From Chishuiella changwenlii (lineage in GTDB: Bacteria; Bacteroidota; Bacteroidia; Flavobacteriales; Weeksellaceae): a DNA stretch of 64,000 nt. The position numbers were made by a program, and so were the translations under genes. The notes below the pieces were generated by a model, which made no database searches, had not been told where the DNA came from, and saw nothing but the letters and a program-made list of their open reading frames with translations. Of this stretch, positions 18,728 to 27,966 are shown one piece after another; within the stretch, counting starts at the first letter, position 1, and the number at the start of each line of letters is the position of its first letter. The stretch covers positions 62,001-126,000 of the forward strand of contig NZ_FRBH01000008.1 in assembly GCF_900142565.1 (NCBI RefSeq), written 5' to 3'.

Positions 18728-20122
18728 ATGTTGTCAACAATGAAAGGTTATATACTTCTCATATTATTTATCTTACTACTATTAATTATTATTCCTTTTC
18801 TTCTTGCAAACGGAGGTGTTGGCGGAGACTTTACAAGTTACCTAAAAATCGCATCGGAATTACCACAATTAAAAGATAATCTTTTTCCAATTGGTTTTCC
18901 TTTCATTTTAAAAATATTCTCATTAATCACTGGAGAATATTTTTACAGTTCTATGTTAGTCAAAGTTATTTGTTTTCTCTCTATCATTCTATTTTCATAT
19001 AGAAAACAATTCTATTTTAAAGAAACGGTTTTTTTAATGTGTATAAAATCTATTATATGGATGTTTACATTACAATCTTCGGAATATGTAGGTTTACCTT
19101 TTCTATATCTATACATTTATTACACCCATGAGTTTTTTAAATCAAAAATTTCGACAAAAAAATATATTATCATTGCTAGTTGTCTTGGTATAATACTTTG
19201 TACAATTCGTTACGCGAATGCATTACTATTTATAAGTACTTTACCATTTATATTACTCTATTTTAAAAAATTGAAACCTAAAAATAAAGGCTTATTTTTT
19301 TCTACAACTTTAATTGGAATTGGATTAATCAGCTATTTATTGATTAATTATATAGTAATAGGATCTTTTACAGGAGAAAATAGAAGAATAAATGATGAAA
19401 TGGATACATTTTGGTTTGATACTTATGTAGATTTTATCGGCGTAATTAATCTTTCCAATCCAATATTTTATATTAAAACGTTTGATTATTCTTCTAATAT
19501 AAAATTCCTTTTATCTCTTCTTTTAATTTCAATTGATCTCTTATGGTGGTTTATTTGTTTTAAACTAATTAGAAAGAGTAAGGACGTTTTCACTCATTTT
19601 CTTATTTTCATTGCAGTATCTAATGCATTATTAACATTCTTCTCTGCCATGATACAAGGAATTGAGCCATTAGGAATTCGATTACTTTTTAATTCTTCTT
19701 ATCTTTTTTGGTTTGCATTATTAATAATCATTAGAAAAAATAATATAATTTCTGATAAAACAATCTTTATTATAAGTCTTGTAGCTTTATTCTTAAACAG
19801 CTTGATAATCGTTAAAAACCCAATAAATTTCATCTACCATAAAAACAATTTGGAGCAGTTTATAAAATCAAAAAAGAATGATCCTAAATATTATTATGAT
19901 GATGAGAAAAAGGAAGTAGAATCTATTTATCAAATTCCATTTACTGATAAAAAATTTAAACATGTACATGAAAATAGACAACCAGATTTTATAAATAGAG
20001 CTATTTTAAGAGTCATCAATCCTTCCATTATTATTTTAGAAGATCAACCAAAAATTAAAGACAATACCATTATTTATAGTTCTGATATTTCACATTTCGA
20101 AGAACAAAAAAACTCTCGCTAA
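18728..20122 (+). CDS. Multi-pass membrane protein, GT-C-like
   Basis: 464 residues with about ten TM segments and a hydrophilic C-terminus from about 370. An acidic first loop (GGDFTSYLKIASELPQ, residues 34-49) follows TM1, as in GT-C polyprenyl-phosphate sugar transferases, where an acidic loop-1 residue is catalytic. Two starts are possible, at 18728 or at an in-frame ATG at 18740. Transfer function is inferred from topology only. It converges with a second, unrelated GT-C-like gene. Confidence 0.6.
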   Translation: MLSTMKGYILLILFILLLLIIIPFLLANGGVGGDFTSYLKIASELPQLKDNLFPIGFPFILKIFSLITGEYFYSSMLVKVICFLSIILFSYRKQFYFKETVFLMCIKSIIWMFTLQSSEYVGLPFLYLYIYYTHEFFKSKISTKKYIIIASCLGIILCTIRYANALLFISTLPFILLYFKKLKPKNKGLFFSTTLIGIGLISYLLINYIVIGSFTGENRRINDEMDTFWFDTYVDFIGVINLSNPIFYIKTFDYSSNIKFLLSLLLISIDLLWWFICFKLIRKSKDVFTHFLIFIAVSNALLTFFSAMIQGIEPLGIRLLFNSSYLFWFALLIIIRKNNIISDKTIFIISLVALFLNSLIIVKNPINFIYHKNNLEQFIKSKKNDPKYYYDDEKKEVESIYQIPFTDKKFKHVHENRQPDFINRAILRVINPSIIILEDQPKIKDNTIIYSSDISHFEEQKNSR

Positions 20123-20138
20123 TAGCGAGAGTTTTTTT
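20111..20138. terminator. Bidirectional terminator
   Basis: AACTCTCGCT pairs with AGCGAGAGTT around a 3-nt loop, with A-rich sequence before and seven Ts after. It lies between two convergent membrane-protein genes and overlaps the stop codon of the upstream one. Confidence 0.85.
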
Positions 20139-20160
20139 GTTTTATTTTTCAAAAGAATCT

Positions 20161-21690
20161 TTATTGAGGAAGATATTGAAACACCTTTACTTGATCATAA
20201 TATGATTGCCAAGTATATAGAGGGTTTTTTGTTACAAAAACTTCTTTGTATTTAGATAAATCAACTTTATGAATTACTTTTTTTTGAAAAGGATCTTTAA
20301 TTTCAACAATCTGTTTACCATTTTTAATTTCTGTATTGATGGCTAAAAATTTCGTGAATGGATAATTAACTTTAGAATCTGATGGAAAAATAACATAGTC
20401 AATTTTTTGATTAATCAAAAAATCTTCAAAAGTATCTTCGTTTAAATCTTTAGAAAATTGTTCATTATTAATTAAACCATCTGCTGGTATTACATCAAAG
20501 TTGCTGTAATAAGCAACCTTTCCTGGTATATCATATATATAGATTCGCGAATTAGATGGTAATATCTTTTTTAAATCATCAACAAAATATTCGATATCAC
20601 TTTTAAATTTCAATTTAGAATTTTGATTAACATTAAAATTAGTTAAAGTAAAACCACTTAATAATTTAGTAACTCCAACTAATAAGCATATTATAAAACA
20701 TCCTAATAAAGTAAAATTATTTACTCTTTTATTAATATGTTTTTTGCCAAAATAAAAATCAAATAAATCATAAAATAAGAATGCTAAAACCATGAACTGC
20801 GCTACAAAGTACCACTGTCCTATTTGTGATTGAAATATCCCATTATAAACCAATTGACTAATTGTTCCTAAAGTAAAAAGTAGCAATAGTAATTGATGAT
20901 TTCTGTTTTTGAAAATACTTAATAAACCTATTAGGTAAATAACACTTACAACTAATAATATTTTAGCGTAATTATTAAATCCTCCCATTTGAAAATGAGG
21001 AAAGAAACTTTTTATTTTTCCACTAACAGGAACAATACTTCCAAACTCTATAAAATTATATGTAAAATACGGAAGTACTAAAATTGAGAACCCTAAACCA
21101 ACTTTTAGAAAATAAACTATTGAAAAACGTTGTTGAATAAAACAAACATATACGCCTAAAAATAATAATATAAATACATTATCTAATCTTGATAAAAAAA
21201 TAAGGGAAAATAAAAAGCCTGTATAAATTGGTTTCAATTTTAGTTCATCTACTTTGTTTAAAAAAAATGATAAACAGAAAAAACTTAAAAACGCCTCTGA
21301 TAAATATATTGTTCCAAGGTTACAAAATAGAATAACCAATAGTGTTAGAGGAACAATACTTAAGAATTGATTGTTCCAATACTTTTTTAAAGATTTTATT
21401 CCTAAAAAAAATAATATCAGTTGACTTATCCAAACGAAAAAAATTAAATAATCGTTACTGAAAGGGTTTATATAGGCTATAATAATACAGATTAATTCCC
21501 ATAGAGGATGGAAACCATTTGTCTCGTATAAAGAATTAAAATGAACACCTTTACCTTCTACTACATTTTTAGCAATCTGTAAATAAAAAAAACCATCATC
21601 TGCTGGTAATTTTCCTGAAGAAAATAAGAATAATGATGTTGTTAATAACAACACAATACAACTTAATTCTGTACTGATATACTTACTCAT
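20161..21690 (-). CDS. Multi-pass membrane protein, GT-C-like
   Basis: 509 residues with about eleven TM segments and a soluble extracytoplasmic C-terminus (about 360-509). The first loop carries PADDGFFYLQIAKNVVEGKG (residues 29-48), with an acidic pair followed by a Tyr-rich helix. NGFHPLWELI comes next, much like GT-C dolichyl- or polyprenyl-phosphate-dependent transferases. It overlaps coaX by 1 nt (TAATG), so it is translated from the coaX transcript. Acceptor and sugar cannot be read. Confidence 0.65.
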   Translation of the reverse strand: MSKYISTELSCIVLLLTTSLFLFSSGKLPADDGFFYLQIAKNVVEGKGVHFNSLYETNGFHPLWELICIIIAYINPFSNDYLIFFVWISQLILFFLGIKSLKKYWNNQFLSIVPLTLLVILFCNLGTIYLSEAFLSFFCLSFFLNKVDELKLKPIYTGFLFSLIFLSRLDNVFILLFLGVYVCFIQQRFSIVYFLKVGLGFSILVLPYFTYNFIEFGSIVPVSGKIKSFFPHFQMGGFNNYAKILLVVSVIYLIGLLSIFKNRNHQLLLLLFTLGTISQLVYNGIFQSQIGQWYFVAQFMVLAFLFYDLFDFYFGKKHINKRVNNFTLLGCFIICLLVGVTKLLSGFTLTNFNVNQNSKLKFKSDIEYFVDDLKKILPSNSRIYIYDIPGKVAYYSNFDVIPADGLINNEQFSKDLNEDTFEDFLINQKIDYVIFPSDSKVNYPFTKFLAINTEIKNGKQIVEIKDPFQKKVIHKVDLSKYKEVFVTKNPLYTWQSYYDQVKVFQYLPQ

Positions 21691-22463
21691 TATTTTTCAA
21701 AAGAATCTTTATTCAATTCATAAAGTATCTTAAGACCTTTTATTGTATGCAAGCGGTCGTCTGCATTAATTTTATTGGTTAAAGGTTTGTAAACTCCTCC
21801 TACTCCTCCAGTAGAAATTACAAAACACTCTTCTCCAAATTCTTTATTAATACGATCTATCATACCTTCTACCATACTTAGAAAACCGTAAACCATTCCA
21901 GATTGCATACATGTTTCTGTATCAGAACCTAATACATTCTTGGGTGCTTTTAGTTCTATTGTAGGTAATTGGGCTGTTTCTCCGACCAATGAATTAAGTG
22001 CTGTAATAATTCCTGGCGCAATTACAACTCCACCAACCTTTGCATCTTCATTAATTCCAAGAAAAGTTAAGGCTGTACCAAAATCTATTACAATTTTTTT
22101 TCCTTTATAATCTTGATAATGCGCTGCAACAGCATTAGCGTATAAGTCAGTACCCATTTGATTAGAAGAATGCTGAATAGCAGATGGTGTATTACGATCT
22201 ACAACCATTGGCTTAAATTTATGTATTCGTTGCAAAGCAATCTTAATACTTGTTGTTAATGGTGGTACAACCGAACCGATGACAATATCAGTAATTTCTT
22301 CTTTATTAATACCAAAAGGTTTGTACATATTAGAGAATTTCGCAAAAAATTCATATTCTGTACGGTATGGCTTCGAGTTTATTGTCCAAGTAATAATATC
22401 CGTTTCGCTCTTAAAAACAGCGAAACGGATATTTGTATTTCCTATATTTACAGCTAATAACAT
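21690..22463 (-). CDS. coaX: Type III pantothenate kinase
   Basis: Phosphorylates pantothenate, the first step of coenzyme A synthesis, in the cytosol. Its 257 residues fit the family. The N-terminal ASKHA phosphate loop is LLAVNIGNTNIRFAVF; the catalytic and base region is HQMGTDLYANAVAAHY-like (QMGTDLYANA near 107); IVIDFGTALTFLGI is the second phosphate motif near 129. GGVVIAPGI and ISTGGVGG follow. It shares 1-nt stop/start overlaps (TAATG) with both neighbours. Confidence 0.95.
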   Translation of the reverse strand: MLLAVNIGNTNIRFAVFKSETDIITWTINSKPYRTEYEFFAKFSNMYKPFGINKEEITDIVIGSVVPPLTTSIKIALQRIHKFKPMVVDRNTPSAIQHSSNQMGTDLYANAVAAHYQDYKGKKIVIDFGTALTFLGINEDAKVGGVVIAPGIITALNSLVGETAQLPTIELKAPKNVLGSDTETCMQSGMVYGFLSMVEGMIDRINKEFGEECFVISTGGVGGVYKPLTNKINADDRLHTIKGLKILYELNKDSFEK

Positions 22464-24316
22464 TATTTTTTAAATACGTTATTTTTATCATTTACATCCG
22501 CCAAACGTTTTGTTGGATCAATAGTCGCTTTTTTAACTTCTTTAGAAGTTTTTACTTCATAAGTTGGTTTTGTCCAAAACCAATCTTCTAAGATTGTTCT
22601 TTTAGCTCCTTTATATTCAACTAAATTTTCTTCTGGCTTTTCTCCACGCATTTCTCTTAATGGAATGTAGAATAATTCTTTTGTTCCATCAGTATATTCA
22701 ACCAATAAATCTATTGGCATAGCGAAATCAGAGTTATTTACTAATTTAATTGTATTTCCGTTTACACCTTCAATAGCATAATCTATTTTACGTGTTGTAT
22801 TGATAAACAAATTAAAGTACCATTTTAAATTTATTCCAGAAACTTCTTCTGCAACACGTTTAAAATCATTTCCAGATGGGTGTTTAAATTTCCATTGATC
22901 ATAAAACTGTAAAAATGTTTTATTTAAATTATCATTCCCGATAATATAACCTAACTGAATTGCTAATACTTGACCTTTATAATATGCCTCTAAAGAATAT
23001 GCATAATTTGTATTGTAATAATCTGCTAATAAACTAGCTGGTTCTTCTTTACCAGAAAGAGCTAACGCAATATATCCTCTGTAAGCATCTGGATTTGGAT
23101 TAGATGGCATTACTTTCAACTTCTCTACCACATTAAGATGTGCCATTTGTTCTACATAAGATGTAAAACCTTCGTCAAACCATTCGTTATATGTTTCGTT
23201 AATTCCAAATAATTGTTGGTACCAAGAGTGCGCTGCTTCGTGGAAAATAGTTCCAATTAAACTTTCTAAATTTTTACCACCAGCAATAAGTGTTGCTGTT
23301 CCGTATTCCATTCCACCGTCTCCACCTTGGATAATAGAATAGTTTTTCCAAGGATATTGACCAAAATGTTCTGAGTTATAATCAAAAAATCCTAAAGCAT
23401 AAGGCATTGCCTCGCGCCAAGCAGTAGATGAATCATTATCTTGGTAAACTAAATATACATTTACACCATGCTTAGATTTTGCATGTTCTACAATAAATTC
23501 TTTATCAGCAGCCCAAACAAAATCGTGAATATTTTCTGCTTTAAAGTTCCAAGAAACTTTACCGTTTTGTTCTTTTATTGTTGGATTCTTTACATATCCT
23601 TTTACATTGTTCGGATTTTGTAATTCACCTGATGCTCCAATAACATAATCTTTCCCAATGTTAATTGTTACATCGAAATTACCGAATGGAGCAAAAAACT
23701 CACGTCCAATATATTCGTCTAAATGCCAACCTTCTGGATCAAATTCTGCCATTTTTGGATACCATTGCGCCATAGAAAATTCTACACCGTCTTTAGAATT
23801 ACGTCCCGAACGACGAATTTGTTCTGGAACTTGTGCATTCCAAACCATTTCGAATGTTGAAGTTTTTCCTTCCGCAATTGGTTTTGCTAGTGTAACTTCT
23901 AAAATTGTTCCATCAACTTTATAAGAAACAACTTTTCCGTCTTGTTTTAGTGATGTTACTTTCTGGTAACCAATTTGATCTGGTTTTAAAGTAGAAATTC
24001 TACTTTCGTATTTTGGATTATCTTTTGTTCCTAAATTTGTTGCCATTCTTTTATCAGGATCAGGAATATTCTGTAAACGATTATCCATCATACTTCCTGG
24101 TTGAAAAGCATTAAAATACAAATGAAAATAAACTTTATTTAAACTCTGACCAGAGTTATTTGTGTATTTCAACTGCATTTTTCCATCATATTGATATGCT
24201 TTTTCTTTCATATCAATCTCCATTTTATAATCTACTTCTTGTTGCCAATATCCTTTGCGTTGTGCAAATGAAAATTGAACTAAAAAGATGCAAATTAGTA
24301 GAGTAAATTTTCTCAT
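22463..24316 (-). CDS. M1-family zinc metallopeptidase
   Basis: Secreted aminopeptidase-like enzyme of 617 residues with a signal peptide at about 1-18 (ending FSFAQ). The zinc site is HEAAH at 359-363 with Glu382 as third ligand (FDEGF). The exopeptidase motif normally GxMEN appears as GGMEYGT (334-340). The missing Asn there is typical of Bacteroidota M1 homologues and may alter N-terminal recognition. An N-terminal beta domain covers about 25-290. It is co-transcribed with coaX, overlapping by 1 nt. Confidence 0.92.
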   Translation of the reverse strand: MRKFTLLICIFLVQFSFAQRKGYWQQEVDYKMEIDMKEKAYQYDGKMQLKYTNNSGQSLNKVYFHLYFNAFQPGSMMDNRLQNIPDPDKRMATNLGTKDNPKYESRISTLKPDQIGYQKVTSLKQDGKVVSYKVDGTILEVTLAKPIAEGKTSTFEMVWNAQVPEQIRRSGRNSKDGVEFSMAQWYPKMAEFDPEGWHLDEYIGREFFAPFGNFDVTINIGKDYVIGASGELQNPNNVKGYVKNPTIKEQNGKVSWNFKAENIHDFVWAADKEFIVEHAKSKHGVNVYLVYQDNDSSTAWREAMPYALGFFDYNSEHFGQYPWKNYSIIQGGDGGMEYGTATLIAGGKNLESLIGTIFHEAAHSWYQQLFGINETYNEWFDEGFTSYVEQMAHLNVVEKLKVMPSNPNPDAYRGYIALALSGKEEPASLLADYYNTNYAYSLEAYYKGQVLAIQLGYIIGNDNLNKTFLQFYDQWKFKHPSGNDFKRVAEEVSGINLKWYFNLFINTTRKIDYAIEGVNGNTIKLVNNSDFAMPIDLLVEYTDGTKELFYIPLREMRGEKPEENLVEYKGAKRTILEDWFWTKPTYEVKTSKEVKKATIDPTKRLADVNDKNNVFKK

Positions 24317-24650
24317 TCTTACTTAATTCTAAACTTTAATCTATCAAAAATACAAAAATCGTTAAGCTTAGGTCTGATTTAAGAGAATAATTTTTAGGAA
24401 GGTCTTATAATTAGAAGAATATGTTACTTTAATTAACACAATAGTTAGTATCTATGTTTGATTATTAAAATAAAGTTAGCTATTTCGATTTAACCAAAAT
24501 GATACCTTTTGTAAATAGTTATTATTTTAATGGTTTAAGGATAAGTCTTTTAACGAATACTATTATTCAAATTATTTTTTTGCACATCTTTGAAATACTT
24601 ACACAAAAGAAATTACCCCCAATTTCGATAATACGACGTTATTAAAAATA
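24317..24650. other. Intergenic region, no feature seen
   Basis: 334 AT-rich bases between the M1 peptidase start and the stop of the outer-membrane gene. I see no ORF, RNA gene or convincing terminator. It should contain the promoter for the M1/coaX operon. Confidence 0.5.
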
Positions 24651-25286
24651 TTAAAATGTAATTTTAGCAAAAAGTCCATAATTTGACCTTGAATCCAAGT
24701 TACTTCCCCATTGGTCGAAATCAGCAAAAAAACCGAAATACTTTCTTTTGTATCCCATACCAATTCTAGGTTGTTGAAAATTTCGGGCGTGTGTATTAAA
24801 ATTATCATAAGCTATCATTCCAAAAGCTTTTACATAGACATTCCAATTATTAGCAATCTCTTTTTCATATAAGATATCAACAACCATTTCTGTAGTTGTA
24901 GTGCTTTTGTTAATAGCAAAAGCAGGAGCTACCAAAATAAAAAAATCACCTGCTTTTTTAGTGTAATTCATTACCAAACGTTGTTGTAAACCAAAAGTAC
25001 TGTTCGCATATAACCCCAAACCTAGTTTGAAATCTTTTGTGAAAGAATAAAAAACACCAGTTTGCAATCCTGTTTCATTATACAACTTGTCTTGATCTCT
25101 ATGGTAGAAATTATAAAACCCCATTCCAATAAAATTAAACTTTCCTTTTTCATCTATTGGAATAATTGCATTACTTGTAAAAGCTGTTTTATTTAATCCG
25201 CTATAAAGCTCTGCTGCACCAATTTGCGCATATAAATTATTATGAAAACAAAACGTTGTAATTAATAGAAAGCCAATATATTTCAT
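24651..25286 (-). CDS. Outer-membrane beta-barrel protein
   Basis: 211 residues from the ATG at 25284-25286; the open frame extends 20 codons upstream, but only this start places a signal peptide at the N-terminus (MKYIGFLLITTFCFHNNLYAQ). The mature part is an alternating beta pattern ending in LFAKITF, typical of a small outer-membrane barrel. It diverges across 113 nt from the LytS/LytTR pair, which may control it. Substrate unknown. Confidence 0.7.
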   Translation of the reverse strand: MKYIGFLLITTFCFHNNLYAQIGAAELYSGLNKTAFTSNAIIPIDEKGKFNFIGMGFYNFYHRDQDKLYNETGLQTGVFYSFTKDFKLGLGLYANSTFGLQQRLVMNYTKKAGDFFILVAPAFAINKSTTTTEMVVDILYEKEIANNWNVYVKAFGMIAYDNFNTHARNFQQPRIGMGYKRKYFGFFADFDQWGSNLDSRSNYGLFAKITF

Positions 25287-25386
25287 TTTTTTATGCAAGA
25301 ATAAGTAAGGTTTTTCTGCTTCTAAAATTATAAATGACCAATTCAATTCATCATTTATAATTATCAGAATACACTATTATATTACT

Positions 25387-25394
25387 TAAATTTG
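25387..25394 (+). promoter_or_regulatory. -7-like element for the sensor-kinase gene
   Basis: TAAATTTG ends only 5 nt before the ATG at 25400. If transcription starts at the usual distance, the message is nearly leaderless. No clear -33 TTTG is visible. Confidence 0.35.
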
Positions 25395-25399
25395 TGCTT

Positions 25400-26443
25400 A
25401 TGGAAATAGAAAACCTAGAAAGTAAAAAAAGTATAAATTCATATTTAGCTACTATTTTTGAGTTAGGGATATTTGTTTTATTCTTTATACTTTACACATT
25501 TAGCGAATGGAATGTTTTCAATTCTTATCAAACCTTTTCTGCTACTGCTACTTACTTTGTAGTTTTGTATGTCCAAGCTAGGTTACAGCGATTTCAAGTT
25601 TTGAAATTTTTAAAAACTAAAAAAATTATATGGATATTAGGCATTCTGCTCGTATTATTTATAAATGCTTGTCTGGTTTTATTGGTCAAGAAAACACTAT
25701 TTCATTACTGTAATATGGTTACTGATCTTAGTTATCAGCAAACATATATTTTCAGTCTTGCTTCGTCACTTGTTTCAGCATTATTAATCAATATACCGTT
25801 CTTTTTTCAACAACTCTTCCGTAGTAAAAAAAAAGAAATGGATCAACAGTTATTAATGAAAGACATTGAGCTTTATTCTTTACGTTCAAAACTCAATCCT
25901 CATTTTATTTTTAATGCGTTTAACAATCTATATGGAACCAGTTTACATGAACCAGAAAAGGTACCCGAAATGTTGATGAACATTTCAGAATTAATGAGAT
26001 ATCAATTGGATCATCTTTCTAATGAAAAAGTATTTTTAAATGATGAAATCCGTTTTATAGAGACTTATCTTTCACTAGAAGAAGAAAGACTTAATGAACG
26101 ATGTGTAGTAGATTACAATTATGAAAGAACAGATAAAAGTAAAAAATATAAAATTGCACCTCTTATTTTGATGCCTTTTGTTGAGAATGCTTTTAAACAT
26201 GGCACTAATACAATTGAAAAATCTTTTGTAAATGTTTGGATAACCGAAAATGAAAATGGAGTGAATTTAGTAGTAGAAAATTCAATTCCAAATACTAAAA
26301 ACCAAACTAAATCTACAAAATTAGGTTTAAAAAATATTCAACAAAGGTTAGATATTTTATATCCAGAAAAGTACAAATTAGTATCTGATGTAAATGAAAA
26401 AATATTTAAAATAGAACTCTCTATTAATCTTAGCGATGGATAA
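25400..26443 (+). CDS. LytS/YehU-type sensor histidine kinase
   Basis: 347 residues from ATG 25400 (a GTG at 25394 is also in frame). Four TM segments lie at about 20-135. The His_kinase box SLRSKLNPHFIFNAFNNLYG at about 157-176 holds the phosphorylated histidine. An ATPase domain includes LILMPFVENAFKHG (N-box) and LGLKNIQQRLDILYP (G-box). No periplasmic sensor domain is present, so sensing is probably within the membrane. Its stop overlaps the LytTR regulator gene by 8 nt. Confidence 0.92.
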   Translation: MEIENLESKKSINSYLATIFELGIFVLFFILYTFSEWNVFNSYQTFSATATYFVVLYVQARLQRFQVLKFLKTKKIIWILGILLVLFINACLVLLVKKTLFHYCNMVTDLSYQQTYIFSLASSLVSALLINIPFFFQQLFRSKKKEMDQQLLMKDIELYSLRSKLNPHFIFNAFNNLYGTSLHEPEKVPEMLMNISELMRYQLDHLSNEKVFLNDEIRFIETYLSLEEERLNERCVVDYNYERTDKSKKYKIAPLILMPFVENAFKHGTNTIEKSFVNVWITENENGVNLVVENSIPNTKNQTKSTKLGLKNIQQRLDILYPEKYKLVSDVNEKIFKIELSINLSDG

Positions 26444-27134
26444 AAAACTCAAATGTCTAATTATTGATGATGAAATTGCAGCACATTATGTACTTGTCGA
26501 TTACATTGCAAAATTACCTTATCTTGAACTTTCTGGTGAGTGCTTTAATGCGATAGATGCAATTGTATTTTTACATCAAAATCCAATTGATCTTATTTTT
26601 CTAGATATTAATATGCCTGATTTAAGTGGATTAGAATTTCTAAAAACACTTCAAAATCCCCCGAAAGTCATACTCACAACAGCTTATAAAGATTATGCTA
26701 TTGAAGGTTTTGAACTTGGTGTGTCAGATTATCTCTTAAAACCAATAGCTTTTCAACGTTTTGCAAAGGCTACAGAAAGAGTTTATAATGTTGTATATTC
26801 AGCTTTAAACATTGTAAAAAATAGTGAATCACAATACATTTTTATAAAGGTAGAACGTGACAATATAAAAATTATGGTAGAAGATATATTTTACATCCAA
26901 AGTGAGGGAAATTTTTCTAAAATTTTTTTAAAGGATAAATTTTTATTAACCAGCACTACTACATCTGAGCTTGAAAACAAACTTCCTCATCATTTGTTTA
27001 TGAGAATTCATAAATCATATATTGTAGGATTGAAAAAGATAGAACGTTTTGATACAAAATCTGTAACGGTTAATAATGTATACATTCCTATTGGGATAAC
27101 CTATCGAAGAGAATTTGCTGAAAGAGTAGAATAA
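26436..27134 (+). CDS. LytTR-family response regulator
   Basis: 232 residues. The receiver domain (1-120) has phospho-acceptor Asp57 in LIFLDINMPDLSG, acidic pair DD at 11-12 and Lys in LLKPI. The LytTR DNA-binding domain covers about 130-232 (KVERDNIKIMVEDIFYIQSEG, LPHHLFMRIHKSYIVGL). It overlaps its kinase gene by 8 nt, so the two are a cognate pair. The divergent outer-membrane gene is a plausible target. Confidence 0.94.
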   Translation: MDKKLKCLIIDDEIAAHYVLVDYIAKLPYLELSGECFNAIDAIVFLHQNPIDLIFLDINMPDLSGLEFLKTLQNPPKVILTTAYKDYAIEGFELGVSDYLLKPIAFQRFAKATERVYNVVYSALNIVKNSESQYIFIKVERDNIKIMVEDIFYIQSEGNFSKIFLKDKFLLTSTTTSELENKLPHHLFMRIHKSYIVGLKKIERFDTKSVTVNNVYIPIGITYRREFAERVE

Positions 27135-27168
27135 AAAAAGGAAATATAAAAGCTTGTTGCAACAAAAA

Positions 27169-27196
27169 AAGGAGAAATGCAAACTTCTCCTTTTAA
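27169..27196 (+). terminator. Intrinsic terminator after the LytTR gene
   Basis: AAGGAGAA pairs with TTCTCCTT, followed by a short T tract, 35 nt past the response-regulator stop. Confidence 0.7.
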
Positions 27197-27232
27197 CCTG
27201 TTATTTAGCTAAGCTCTTGTTAGGGGATGCAT

Positions 27233-27517
27233 TTATAATCTATGATAATGCATCATAAAATCTGAAAATACATTTACTAAAATGTATAATAACAAAATAA
27301 TTGATATTGCTATAAATAAATTAAGAAATCCTGCCCATATTTTTTTTGATAACTGAATTATACTAGCTAACAATAAAAAAATAAGCCCAACTAAGAAAAG
27401 TAATATAGATAAAATATTACCTAAATTAAAAAGCGAAATTAACAGAAGAAGAACTATAAATACTACTGTCGAAAACCAAGGTTTTTCAATTATATATATT
27501 TTTATAAGATTTTTCAT
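27233..27517 (-). CDS. Small three-TM membrane protein
   Basis: 94 residues, almost entirely hydrophobic, with TM segments at about 14-30, 32-55 and 62-85 and a short soluble end (DFMMHYHRL). No family recognised. It stands alone between the two-component pair and the island border. It is kept as a gene because of its clean N-terminus (MKNLIKIYIIEKPW) and lack of a competing frame. Confidence 0.55.
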   Translation of the reverse strand: MKNLIKIYIIEKPWFSTVVFIVLLLLISLFNLGNILSILLFLVGLIFLLLASIIQLSKKIWAGFLNLFIAISIILLLYILVNVFSDFMMHYHRL

Positions 27518-27695
27518 TATAACATTGCTTTTTTATGAAGTAAATTATATTATAGTTTCGTAAAAAATTCTATATATCTGTATTTCGTATAATTAAAAAG
27601 TTAATTATTTCTTTTAAATCTCTTGATTTTCCTCATTTTAAAATTATGGGTAGCGAAACTTTATGAATCTACTTCCTCATTCGCCACAAAAAAAC

Positions 27696-27727
27696 AAATC
27701 CCTTAAGTATAATTACTTAAGGGATTT
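27696..27727 (-). terminator. Terminator next to the left att repeat (original tRNA terminator)
   Basis: Perfect 13-bp stem AAATCCCTTAAGT / ACTTAAGGGATTT with a 6-nt loop. It sits immediately beside the duplicated tRNA end. Before the island inserted, this would have been the terminator of tRNA-Leu. Confidence 0.75.
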
Positions 27728-27730
27728 TTA

Positions 27731-27761
27731 AGTACTCGGAGTGGGAATCGAACCCACACTC
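27731..27761 (-). repeat. Left attachment site (duplicated tRNA-Leu 3' end)
   Basis: 31 bases identical to 41717-41747. It is the T-arm and acceptor 3' half of tRNA-Leu; the sequence beyond (CACACCCATT) no longer matches, so this is not a tRNA gene. Confidence 0.9.
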
Positions 27762-27894
27762 ACACCCATTAATCCAAGTAATTCATAAAACAATCAATAA
27801 ACAAGGCTAAACCCCTTTAAATAGACACTTATTGTTGTTTTAAATCTTCTTCACAAATATAATAAAGTATAATGAAATACAATAATATTTAAAA

Positions 27895-27915
27895 ACGGTT
27901 GTCAAACGGTTGTCA
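27895..27915 (+). promoter_or_regulatory. Integrase arm-type sites, left end
   Basis: Two copies of ACGGTTGTCA at 27895-27904 and 27906-27915, period 11. The same pair recurs, same orientation, at 41652-41671 just inside the other end. This is the expected arrangement of arm-binding sites for the N-terminal domain of a tyrosine integrase. Confidence 0.65.
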
Positions 27916-27966
27916 TAAATAGCAAAATGACATATATTTGAATTGTTCAATTTAAGTATTAAAGGT

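Noticed and set aside
25287-25346. Extended N-terminus of the outer-membrane protein at 24651-25286
   Set aside because: The upstream 20 codons would bury the signal peptide; the internal ATG places it at the N-terminus.
27731-27810. A tRNA-like match at the left island end
   Set aside because: Only the 31-nt 3' part matches tRNA-Leu; the anticodon and 5' half are absent, so it is an att duplication, not a gene.
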